A stretch of DNA of 64,000 bases, taken from positions 28,835,501 to 28,899,500 of the forward strand of contig CM055315.2 of assembly GCA_029255685.2 (NCBI GenBank), read 5' to 3'. How positions within the stretch are numbered: position 1 is the stretch's first letter; each line of letters starts with the position of its first letter. The notes under the pieces were generated by a model that saw only the letters and a program-made list of their open reading frames with translations, ran no database searches and was not told where the DNA came from. Source of the DNA: Silene conica. Lineage: Eukaryota > Streptophyta > Magnoliopsida > Caryophyllales > Caryophyllaceae. The position numbers and the translations under genes are program-made. Shown here piece by piece: positions 45,504 to 57,203 of the stretch.

Positions 45504-46094
45504 TATTGTTATTATATTAGAACTCTCTAAAATCTGTGGATACAAGGTGATGTATAATGTCAATTTTGTTTTTTTGAAATAAATTTTTTCTACTTCATTT
45601 CATTATTAAATAGGCACAAAATTCCACCAATTTCAACTTGACAACCAAATTGTTTGTTATCGCTTAAAGCCTTAAACACAAGGCATACATTGAACCATTT
45701 ACGTCCCATATAAATTAGGATTATGTCATGAGAATAATACATCCTATGGGTGGCCTGCAAATAACACTACATCCTATCTATAATTTTAATTAAATCCATC
45801 ATATTAGCCTCTCTCCCTATAACACTCCCAAGAAACTGACAACCTTGTCAACCGGTTACCATTATTGATTTTAGGGGGAAAATAGAAGTGTCTTCAACAC
45901 ACTTCAAAACAAACTAAAAAAAATTGTTGTTTGTTCATCTCCCAAAACCCCAAAACACGCATGGTAACTAATCTTCATTTCTCATCTTACAATCATCATC
46001 AGTCATCAAGATCATTCATCTTCTCTTTAGCATCAATGGGCTTGGTAAGTTTCTCATCTCCTTTTAGAATTGCTTTTAATGTCATTTAACATCA
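45504..46094. other. Upstream flank of the MuDR-type gene
   Basis: No gene found. Two similar short blocks, each ATCAATGG...TGGTAAGTTTCTCATC, occur at about 46031 and 46092, a small tandem duplication around the presumed first exon. Confidence 0.45.
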
Positions 46095-49072
46095 ATGGCC
46101 ATGGTAAGTTTCTCATCTCCTTGTTATTTTATTGTTATTCAATTCCGTCCATTAATCTTCATTATTGTATTGTTATTCAATTTTGATGTTTATATTATTT
46201 AATTAGGAGACTCCTTGGGACATAGTTACATTGAAATTGTGGTATGTAGGTTGCATTAGAAAAGGTGAAATACACTTGGTTTATGGCAGTAGGTGTCTTA
46301 GAACTGTGGGTGTGGACCCTGATGAGGTTTGCTGGTTCACTTTAGTTGAAGAGGCTGAGAAGTGTGAGGGATTTAGGAGAAATGTTGATGGAATCTTCTA
46401 TATGCACCCACTGGTTGGCTTGCAAAAGGTTAAAAATGATAAAGATGTAGGGTGTATGACTGAAATAACAGTTGGGAAAAGAGTTGTTGAGTATTATCTT
46501 GTTCCTGAGAAGGATATTCCCGAGGCATTCGGAGTGATAAATGAGGGTTTGATAAAGACCATTATTCAATTGCCACAGAAGCTCACCCCTATGGGGAAAG
46601 GAGGAAGTAAGGGTATTAGTGTAAATCTTGCTGTAGAAAAAGGACCACAAATGATAAGCATTTCTCATAGAGATGGTGTAAATGCTCCTGAAATCCTAAA
46701 GGCATCTAAACAAAGTGCCTCATCCAAACCATCCAAACAAACTGCCTCATCCAAACCATCCAAACAAACTGCCCCTCTCATAATACAACTGAAACACTTC
46801 CTGGATCTTCACACCATATTCTCACCGAATCTTTTTTTACTGCAATGACACTAGAATAGCAGATCTGTTTGATAGATATGAGGATGAAGTTGACAATTCT
46901 GGGTTAAGTGTGTTTGATGAGGGTGAAGCTGACAATGCTGGGTTAAGTGAGAGTGAGGATCTTGGATATGATCCTGATGAGGATGATGTAACCAATATAT
47001 ATAGTTCTAGTGAGGTTTCTTTAACTGATGATGAGTTAATTGAAGTTGATGTCTTAAATGAAGTGGTAGAGAATATAATTGAGAAAGAAATAGAGTCAGA
47101 TGGTGACTCTAATGAGGAGTTGAAGGAGGAAGGTCAAGTGCTAGAATGCTAATGCTCTGAAAATTGTAAGGCAATTATTGCAGATAGATGCTGCTTCAAT
47201 CTTGTTACCTAAACGAGAAAAGAAAGCTGAAGGGGAAACATCAAATGTTGGTAAGGAGAGTAAGGGTGATAAAGGTAGGATAAGTGATTATGACAGCAGT
47301 GGTGATGAAATCCATACTCCTATTGAAAGTGATGAAGATCCTATTCCAGGTAATAGAAGGAAGAAAAGGATACCAGAAGTTGATGGGAAATCTGATTTCA
47401 GCAAGCTAAGATGGTGTGTAGGCATTAGGTTTCCAAATAGGGAGTATTTTAGAGATTGTGTGACTAGGTATGCAATTGCACAAGGTATGAATCTGACTTT
47501 TCATAAAAGTGACAAAGCAAGAGGGAAAAGGCTTGGGGTGAGACGTGTTTCTGGTTGTCCATTTAAGTTGTATGCTAGTTGGGATAACATAATTGCTTGT
47601 ATTTTAGTCAAGTCAATTGACCCAAATCATACCTACCACAGAAACATGGAAAGGAACAGACACCTCAAGTCATCATGGTTAGCCAAACAATTCTTGGAGG
47701 TGTTCAAAGCTAAGCCTCATTGGCGAATTGCAGATATTATTGAGACAATAAGGAGGGCATACAAGGTAATTATCAAGAAAAACTTTGCGTATAGAGTCAA
47801 ATATATTGCTCATATAATGCTACATGATTCTATGAAAGATCATTATTGTAAGATTGAGAGTTATATCAAGATTTGACAGATGAGGAGCCAAACAATGTGT
47901 TTACCCTAGCAACTGTTCCTGTTAAAGTACATGTATTTCATAGGCTTTTTGTTTTCTTTGATGGTCTGAAATAAGGATGGTTGTAAGGATGTAGGAGAGT
48001 GTAGTGTGTTGGCTCAATCTTTCTGAAAAACTTTTTGGGTGGTAAACTTATTGCTGCAAGTGGTAGAAATGCTAATGAGCAAATGTATCCAGTAGCTTTG
48101 GTTGTGGTGGAAGGGGAAAACAATGATAATTATGAGTGGTTGTTTAAGGAACTGAAGAAAGTGTTAGCTGAGAAAAATGGTAATGGTTGGACTATAATAT
48201 CAAATCAACATCAGGTACTTTCTTAACTTCTGCATAGTTATTAGTACTTATCTTCATCTATATCACATGCTTTAGCTTGTGTATGCAGAGTATCCTCACC
48301 ATGGTTGCACAAGAACTCCTTAGAGCAGAACATAGACAGTGTGCCGGACATATCTTTGCTAACTGGCACAAGTCTTACAAAGGTGATGAAATGAAGATGT
48401 TGTTCTGGAATTGTGCCAAATCTTACAACCAAGCTGATTTGATGAGGCTCTAACTGTTATGAGGGAGGTTGATGACAAGGCAGCCGAAGCTTTCTTAGCT
48501 TGTAATCCATCAGTCTTCTGCAGGGCTTTCATAAGTACCACCACTAAAACTGATGTGATTGTGAACAATATAGCAGAAACATTCAATACATACATCATAG
48601 AAGCTAGAGCAAAGCATGTGATATACATGCTTGAAGATATCAGAACAGTTATGATGCAAAGGCTAGCCAACAAAAGGTATAAATGGAGAAACATGAGTTG
48701 ACAGTGTATCCTAGAGTTCAGGCCAAATTAGAAATTGAAAAGGATAAAGTTGCTGCATATGAAGTGTTACCTTCATCCACAACAAGGTTTCAAGTGAAAC
48801 AAGGCATTGATGAGGTCAAAGTTGACTTGGTTGAAAGAACATGTTCTTGCAGGAAATGGGACCTTGACTGGGATCCCATGTAGTCATGCAATGGCTGCAA
48901 TTTTCAGTACTCATGGTCAAGCTAAAGAGTATGTTGATGATATATACAAGAAAGATGTTTATTTAAAGGCATATGGCGGTTCAATTGCCCCATGTCCTGG
49001 GCAAAGATATTGGCCAAAGGTTGCACTACCTCTAAATCCACCTCCAATAAAAGTTGGTCCTAGTAGGCCAAG
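46095..49072 (+). pseudogene. MuDR/MULE-type transposase, degenerate, cut by element A
   Basis: A plant Mutator-like transposase. Presumed exon 1 is 46095-46103 (ATGGCCATG|GTAAGT), joined in frame to 46207 onwards. Order: N-terminal PB1-like domain (LWYVGCIRKGEI); acidic stretch (46910-47150); MuDR DNA-binding region (RFPNREYFRDCVTRYA, RVSGCPFKLYAS); part of the MULE catalytic domain (FLGGKLIAASG, VALVVVEGENNDNYEW); the later half (AGHIFANWHK, NIAETFNTYI); and a SWIM zinc finger (CSCRKWDL, GIPCSHA). Frameshifts or stops lie near 46846, 47150, 47872, 48226-48290, 48450, 48700 and 48870. The catalytic Asp region near 47940-48030 contains stops and has lost the expected Asp. It is dead, and its 3' end is cut at 49072 by insertion of element A. 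Confidence 0.85.
49068..49072. repeat. Target site CCAAG beside element A
   Basis: The five bases before the LTR tip. The partner copy must lie beyond the window because element B interrupts the other LTR. Confidence 0.5.
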
Positions 49073-51542
49073 TGTAACACCCCCGTTTATTTAAGAGCCT
49101 TTAGCAAGACATTCTCAAATAAATAGGACTGTTACCATCCCGGAATATCCGAGGTAGTGAATAACAAGGTAAACAAACCAAAGGTAATTTATATAAATAC
49201 TGATTAAATTTGAACTTGGTATTACAACATTTACGAGTTCTAAACTTGATAAAATGAAAGTACAACTGACGATATCTAAATGTGATCTAACTCTAAGTAG
49301 GTCCATGCCATGTCTCTCTCTTCATGCCCAAGCTCCTGGTCCATCTGTCACTGACCTGTAAAATCTACTCCCCATTCCGGATCATCGTAGGTGTACACGA
49401 ATACACAGGGTCAACCGCGAGGTTGAGTAGAAGGATAAATAAGACAACAATATAATTTACTCCGCACCGATCCAACACCAAATAAACTCCGCACCGATCC
49501 AACACCAAATAAACTCCGCACCGATCCAACACCAAATAAACTCCGCACCGATCACAAGACCCAATATACTCCACACCATATCACAGACCCTTTATCTCCG
49601 CACCAAACACAGACCCTTTATCTCCGCACCAATCACAGACCCTTTATCTCCGCACCAATCACAGACCCTTTATATTCACATCGTATTATATCACAGAATA
49701 ATATAGATAACACTATATACGATCACATGGTATTATATCACAAACATGCTTAAAACAAATAAGAACAGTTTACACATCGTCATATACCAGTATCTCCCCT
49801 ACCTCAAGTTGCAGGATATCGATGTCAACAGTACAGCTGCTAGAAGTTTCCTCCTCGAACTCAACTCCTATAATATTACTTATTATCAAAGTCTATCCGA
49901 ACAAGCAACACTACTAACATATTCGATCATGCCCATGATTATATACTCATAATACACTATCCTCCATATTCATAAAACATGCTCATATACTTGTCAATTA
50001 TCACTAACCAAAAACAACCTCACTAATTATAGACTTACTAATTATAGCAGGAACTCAAAAACCGACTATTACTAATTTCATAATTTACTTGAACACTACG
50101 ATTAATATTAATATTAATATTAACCATACTACTCCAATAATATAATTAGTAATAATCATAATATCCATTCATAGGCATGTAATTACCATTGACTAATTAT
50201 TTATATCAATTATACTAGTCAATTAGCAAACATTCTAACAATTACCATAATCATAATCATAACTATACTAAAATAAAACAAATACAATAACCATAAAATG
50301 AGTAATATTACCAAACTTACTTACTTTACTAATTATACCCTTAATAATAATATTACTAACATAATAATAACAATTAAAACCATAATGGTGCTAAGTAAAA
50401 CACACGCAAAAGTAACAGCCCCCAACCCGTGTTCCCATCTTGTAACGTGACTAACAGCCCCCTTAACCACCGCGACACGACACTACTACCACCAGCCAAC
50501 ACCAGCAACCCGTATCCTGCACCACCCCCTACCCTCGCAACCACCAGGGGTCCCTTCGCCGGCCGCCGGTGAGAAGAGCCAGGCGTGTGACAGAGACAAG
50601 CATCGAACACCACACCATCAGTCTCCCTACCCCTTCGCCCATCAAGCGTGTGACAGAGACAAGCATCGAACACCACACCAAAACCACACCAGTACAACCC
50701 TGTTTATACATCTGATTGCGTCGTCTTGTGACAGCGACTTTAAACCCCCCTTGCCAGGTACTCATAGGTGGTCGACACAGTTACGACTTTGGTCCAGACA
50801 CGACTCCCAAGATCACAGATTACAAATATACAAAGAACAGACGCCTCAAAACTCATATACACACTCGATTTACTACCAAAACATGCGACAGACACAAGAA
50901 GAATAAAAAAAACGTGTTTGAGCATACCTCCTTTTGACTCTGATCGACGCGCTTTGACCGCCCCAAGACCACCGTGACCACCACCCTCCTAAAGTATGAT
51001 ATGTCGGCTACAAGTACGTGTGGTGTTTGTATGATTGATAGGGCAGATTAGGTTAGGGCAGCAGCTTAAATATGACGGCTTACTGCTGAAGTATTTAGGT
51101 TTTAGTTTTCTTATACGGTATGGGCTGTTGTGTGGCACATAAAACGAGGCCCATACCAGGTGCTAAAGGTCCATGGTTCGAGTCTCACCAACACCCACGA
51201 CTTCTATTATTACGTTTGATGATTAGGTTCCCAATTCGAATCCCACCGAGGTCCAAAAACGCTTAAAAACATACAAGATATATCAGCTTATTAAACGAAG
51301 AGTATATATATATATATATATAAACATTATTATACGAGTTATTATAGTAAGGAAAACATGACTGAAAAGTCACTTATGAATAAATCGTCAAATATATAAA
51401 ACGATTACGAAATACGAACTAATCGTAGAAATACGGTTTATAAAATAATAACAATAAATACTTTATAAACATTCTCTTTAAAATACTTGTATTGTCCCTC
51501 CTTTGATAAATATAGACTGAGGCTAAAACACGGGGTATTACA
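49073..51542 (-). repeat. 3' LTR of element A (2470 bp)
   Basis: TGTAACACCCCCGTTTATTT to CGGGGTATTACA on the plus strand. It contains the 22-27 bp repeats at 49462-49670 and a (TA)n at about 51301-51321. Compared with the 5' LTR it lacks about 319 bp (equivalent of 56617-56935), replaced by a 33-bp filler at 50583-50615 that duplicates 50646-50678. Confidence 0.95.
49462..49670. repeat. Short tandem repeats CTCCGCACC... in the LTR of A
   Basis: Four units of CTCCGCACCGATC(CAACACCAAATAAA), then several of CTCCGCACC(A)ATCACAGACCC. The same array is in the other LTR (about 55495-55705), and a related one is in the LTR of B (about 57587-57750). Confidence 0.9.
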
Positions 51543-51555
51543 GTCTTCCCTTCTT
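51543..51555 (-). promoter_or_regulatory. Polypurine tract of element A
   Basis: In minus sense AAGAAGGGAAGAC immediately precedes the 3' LTR start TGTAATACC. The hairpin motif GAACTTCGGGACGAAGTTC lies just upstream (51562-51580). Confidence 0.85.
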
Positions 51556-54500
51556 AAAAATGAACTTCGTCCCGAAGTTCGCCACCCCATAACGGTAAGG
51601 AACTTATAACAAGCATGAAACAAACATCAATAGCACTTATATAGACTTCAAAACACGAAAAGTTACATTCTTCCCTCGTTAAGAGAACTTTGTCCCCAAA
51701 GTTCAACGCATAACTAAATTAAAAGATACTTCACGAATCACATTATAAAGCACAACAGAAGTAAACCGGATTATCAGTATATTCGAACAATCATGACATA
51801 TCAATTTTTCATGCTATAACAACTAGTCATAACGTAAATCACCAAGATTTTACAATCCTATCCTCCTTAAAACATGGTTACGTCCTCGTAACCCCATTAT
51901 AAGAATTCCCAGCACATTACTCCGTCTTACCAAAACTCACTCTAAGTAACCAAGTATTGTATTATCATTGTCGAATCTAAGACCAAGGACAAGGGTGAAT
52001 GAACTGGCGGAATGAAACCGCGAATCAGTGCCTCATCTTAATATCGATTTCTAACTCATACTACAACTCAATCATCAAGGTCACACTGGACCCTAAGCAC
52101 CATATGTCACTACGGCCAGATAACTTATAACTCGGTACCAAAGACCAAATCTCATCTCGATTTCAATATCAATTCTATCAAATATTCCCTTAGAGGAACT
52201 GCTCAAAATATAAGGAAATAACTCTAAGTTACTCACCCACAAGTCAAGGTCAAAGAATGCGACCACTCAATAAGACACTAAACTGCAAACTCAAACTCAG
52301 TACAAAATCAACCATGGTCTTTGTTCCAAGATCACGAGCAACTCTACCCCACCAAACTCTAGCCCAACAGCTAATTAACATGACAATGTACGTATGTTAA
52401 CCAATTCATCGACACGTTTGTATGTACACTTATAATTCCACAACTCATGAAACAAGAGCTTGAACACTATACCAGACGAGTCTAATACAGAATTATTACA
52501 CATAACACAAAATAATCAATTACCAAAAGCTTAATCCATCTCACAAACAAAAGAATTATCTTATAATTAGAAAATTTTAACTACCAAAATAAAAGGACAA
52601 TTACTAATATACCACTCGAATAAGTACACAAAAGAGGCCCATAGCAAGTATCATGTAATCATATAACCTTGAGCAATAACAAGAGTATTAGGGTCTGTAG
52701 AAATCGAGTTACACAGTAAAACAGAATCGGAATAGGTATCACTTGCATAACCTTGAAATTTCTCACAAATTTAATATATTAACAACAATGTAAACAAACA
52801 AGAAGCTTAGAGTTCATAATCATATTTTAGAAGCAGAACCATATTTTAGGAAAAGACATAGGGCAAAATTTTAATGAACGTAATTAAACATGGGACATTG
52901 ACATGTTTCACAAAATATGCACAACTCATGGACTAACGAGACCGTTTAGCATATCTAGGTATTAATAAGTTAATCAGATCACTTAAGTATAACTCAACTT
53001 ACATCATCTATCACAAGACTAATAAATTACATGTCTTGTAATATAAGAGTTCATATAACGCGCAACAAATAAGCACCCGGGCAGGCTTTCATCAACACGT
53101 AAGTACAGAATTTGTCATATTGCAAACAATTACTACAATTATTAAAAGATCAAGCGTCATCATGGTTATTCATCATCTTGAAATACAAATTTAAAACTTT
53201 TGAAACCTTTGGAAAAACTTTTGAAACGCTGAAATGGTAGTTTGTGACAATTATAAACACAAGCAAAGGGCTATTTTTTTTTTTTTTCTTTCAACTACAG
53301 ATCGGACTCGAAACTGCACGGGGACATTCTGACTCTCCTTGACTAAAACGTTGTTCTCACAAATTGTAGCTCACGGATCATGAAATTTAACGATAAAGTA
53401 AACGAATGCACACCACTAAATCACATGCCAAACTAACTAATAACTCAATACCTCGTGATCAGATTTCGAACATAGTAATATGCAATTCATTTTATGGCGC
53501 AACAGTATACATGACGGAGTCATAGGCTATTACATCAGGGAACTAGACAAAGATGTACCTTTAATATACGAAAGAATAGCAACAAGGTTCACGTTGTTCA
53601 AAATAACCACCATTAATTGTAACAATTAAATTGCTATATAACTTTTACTCATGACATCATGCTAATAATCTTACTAGTTAAATTCCATTCTACCACTTGT
53701 CAAGACTCCTCTCTGATAAACATGATTTTAACATCACATAGGAACATCACATAATTATTTTGAGGTCATAACAATAGAAAGTAGGAACGTCCGTATAATT
53801 GAAACTATTTTATACAAAACCCAACGAAGTAAGCAAGGTTACATTACCATGTAGTAAGGTCCATATCCTTATCATATGACTGTTGTTCATGTTACTAAAG
53901 CCATAACAGGGTGTGACGTGGTTACATCACATAATCCACAATTGATTGAACTTTTATATAAAACTTATCTAACCCATAATTTCACCAATAAGCATGCTGC
54001 AGTACTTGTAAACAAATCACAATTAAATCATCGCCCTACTATATTGCGAGTTTCAAAAGTTTCTAGAAAAAAAAAATATAATGAATTAACTAATCATAGG
54101 AAAAGAATCAAATGCACATCCTAAGGGAATTATTTATAACAATTTCAAACACTCAGTTGGCCTGAAGAAAACTTTACCGCGATTCGACAGAAAATTGGAC
54201 AACTTGCAGAAATCACTATTAAATAACGACTCGTTAAGATCTACATGGGTTATCATACATAAAATTTTCATACTCATAGAGAGAACACATTTTAGATGGT
54301 AGCTTTTGCAAGCGAGGTAACCTTTTGAAAACTTATCAAAAATTTTAGTCCTTTTATAACTTCACATTCTACTACGAAGCTCAACCATTTTTCTTCCATA
54401 ACACGTTGACATATTATTGAGGCATAGACATTACCATATCAACATGTATTCATCACTCAAACTGTAATTGTCATCTAGAACACGTTAAGATTTCTAAGCT

Positions 54501-55091
54501 GGAAGTAGAACCAACTAATTACTCAAAATTTATACATTGGATGTATATACCATTGTAACACATATTTATATATCATTCATGGCTTGAGGCAACACATTCC
54601 GCATATCACTAGACATGGATTACTAATATATATGAGTCTGATCATTCATATCCAAATACCAACAATATACGACCTAGTTACGGTAATCATTTAATAATTA
54701 GATAATCACATGTACGCTTCAACACCAAGATCATATGATCACATCCCTCTTAGCCATTGCTCGACAATTACACATCCATACTCTTCAAATTTTAATTCAA
54801 TCATAACTTTCACCCACATTATTAACCGTAATTCATGTATCACTTACCTCATTCTTCTCCTGTAAGGACGTTAGTACAGTATAACAAGGTCACTATATAG
54901 TCTACCCCACTCTTCAATTACTCTCATAGGGTTCCCGAGACAGAACAGAAAGGGCCCAGGTCTGGTTTGAGGGGGCCCCTAACTCATCCCGTTCCTCTTT
55001 GGGGCTCCTATCAGTTTCATCTCGGGGTTCATTTTATTAGACTCTTCCTACGTTCATTACTATTTATTTGGCTTAGGCCTGAGGATCGTTC
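51556..55091 (-). mobile_element. Internal non-coding region of element A
   Basis: About 3.5 kb, AT-rich, with no frame longer than about 82 codons and no retroelement domain in any frame. Conserved blocks are shared with the older copy A' (1-1620), including the GAACTTTGTCCCCAAAGTTC-like second hairpin near 51686-51705 and the AACTTTTGAAAC stretch near 53190-53230. The part next to the primer site (54900-55060) is GC-richer and may be an untranslated leader with packaging signals. Confidence 0.85.
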
Positions 55092-55103
55092 GCTCTGATA
55101 CCA
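55092..55103 (-). promoter_or_regulatory. Primer binding site (tRNA-iMet), element A
   Basis: The plus strand GCTCTGATACCA is TGGTATCAGAGC in element sense, three bases from the LTR end. It matches initiator-Met tRNA. Confidence 0.95.
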
Positions 55104-55106
55104 CTT

Positions 55107-57203
55107 TGTAACACCCCCGTTTATTTAAGAGCCTTTAGCAAGACATTCTCAAATAAATAGGACTGTTACCATCCCGGAATATCCGAGGTAGTGAATAACA
55201 AGGTAAACAAACCAAAGGTAATTTATATAAATACTGATTAAATTTGAACTTGGTATTACAACATTTACGAGTTCTAAACTTGATAAAATGAAAGTACAAC
55301 TGACGATATCTAAATGTGATCTAACTCTAAGTAGGTCCATGCCATGTCTCTCTCTTCATGCCCAAGCTCCTGGTCCATCTGTCACTGACCTGTAAAATCT
55401 ACTCCCCATTCCGGATCATCGTAGGTGTACACGAATACACAGGGTCAACCGCGAGGTTGAGTAGAAGGATAAATAAGACAACAATATAATTTACTCCGCA
55501 CCGATCCAACACCAAATAAACTCCGCACCGATCCAACACCAAATAAACTCCGCACCGATCCAACACCAAATAAACTCCGCACCGATCACAAGACCCAATA
55601 TACTCCACACCATATCACAGACCCTTTATCTCCGCACCAAACACAGACCCTTTATCTCCGCACCAATCACAGACCCTTTATCTCCGCACCAATCACAGAC
55701 CCTTTATATTCACATCGTATTATATCACAGAATAATATAGATAACACTATATACGATCACATGGTATTATATCACAAACATGCTTAAAACAAATAAGAAC
55801 AGTTTACACATCGTCATATACCAGTATCTCCCCTACCTCAAGTTGCAGGATATCGATGTCAACAGTACAGCTGCTAGAAGTTTCCTCCTCGAACTCAACT
55901 CCTATAATATTACTTATTATCAAAGTCTATCCGAACAAGCAACACTACTAACATATTCGATCATGCCCATGATTATATACTCATAATACACTATCCTCCA
56001 TATTCATAAAACATGCTCATATACTTGTCAATTATCACTAACCAAAAACAACCTCACTAATTATAGACTTACTAATTATAGCAGGAACTCAAAAACCGAC
56101 TATTACTAATTTCATAATTTACTTGAACACTACGATTAATATTAATATTAATATTAACCATACTACTCCAATAATATAATTAGTAATAATCATAATATCC
56201 ATTCATAGGCATGTAATTACCATTGACTAATTATTTATATCAATTATACTAGTCAATTAGCAAACATTCTAACAATTACCATAATCATAATCATAACTAT
56301 ACTAAAATAAAACAAATACAATAACCATAAAATGAGTAATATTACCAAACTTACTTACTTTACTAATTATACCCTTAATATTAATATTACTAACATAATA
56401 ATAACAATTAAAACCATAATGGTGCTAAGTAAAACACACGCAAAAGTAACAGCCCCCAACCCGTGTTCCCATCTTGTAACGTGACTAACAGCCCCCTTAA
56501 CCACCGCGACACGACACTACTACCACCAGCCAACACCAGCAACCCGTATCCTGCACCACCCCCTACCCTCGCAACCACCAGGGGTCCCTTCGCCGGCCGC
56601 CGGTGAGAAGAGCCAGGCGTCAGAACTGGTCTGGTTCACTGCCCAGCCACCTGACCAGGCTGTTTTCGAGAGCCTCCCTATGCCTACACAACCACTGCCA
56701 CCACCTGACTTAACCCCAGAAAGCCACCCTGACACCAGACACTGGACCCACGGTGGTACCACCGTGTCGACCTCCCCCTAGTCACCGGTGGTACCACTCC
56801 CAAGCCATCACTGTAAATCACAAAAAAACCAGACCTCGTATAACCAGTGAGTGACAGAGCGTACAAACACCACCATAGACACTGCCTTAGCCGACTAAAC
56901 CCAACACGACGACCACCACGACACCACTCTGACCACCATCAGTCTCCCTACCCCTTCGCCCATCAAGCGTGTGACAGAGACAAGCATCGAACACCACACC
57001 AAAACCACACCAGTACAACCCTGTTTATACATCTGATTGCGTCGTCTTGTGACAGCGACTTTAAACCCCCCTTGCCAGGTACTCATAGGTGGTCGACACA
57101 GTTACGACTTTGGTCCAGACACGACTCCCAAGATCACAGATTACAAATATACAAAGAACAGACGCCTCAAAACTCATATACACACTCGATTTACTACCAA
57201 AAC
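55107..57203 (-). repeat. 5' LTR of element A, interrupted by element B
   Basis: It is identical in length to the 3' LTR over the first 1510 bp (one visible base difference near 56377) and over the last 268 bp before the break. Between these it has about 319 bp that the 3' LTR lacks. At ACTACCAAAAC (57203) element B begins; the remaining part of about 650 bp lies beyond the window. Confidence 0.9.

Larger units (their letters stand above)
49073..57203 (-). mobile_element. LARD-like non-coding LTR retrotransposon A
   Basis: A minus-strand LTR element with 3' LTR 49073-51542, internal region 51543-55106 and 5' LTR 55107-57203, continuing past element B. The 3.56-kb internal region has no gag or pol, as in LARD elements, but keeps a tRNA-iMet primer site and a polypurine tract. 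It is inserted in the MuDR-type gene. The LTRs are almost identical (about one difference in 1.78 kb compared), so it is very young. It must depend on enzymes from another element; B has matching signals. Confidence 0.9.

Noticed and set aside
49115..49574. Minus-strand frames with repeated LDRCGVYLV text (again at 55149-55608 and 57508-57834)
   Set aside because: Translations of the CTCCGCACCGATCC tandem array in the LTRs.
49462..49670. Regularly spaced short repeats as a CRISPR-like array
   Set aside because: Eukaryotic LTR tandem repeats with near-identical units and no unique spacers.
53876..54124. 82-codon frame in element A internal region as a possible gag remnant
   Set aside because: No zinc knuckle or capsid-like text, and the surrounding sequence has stops in all frames.
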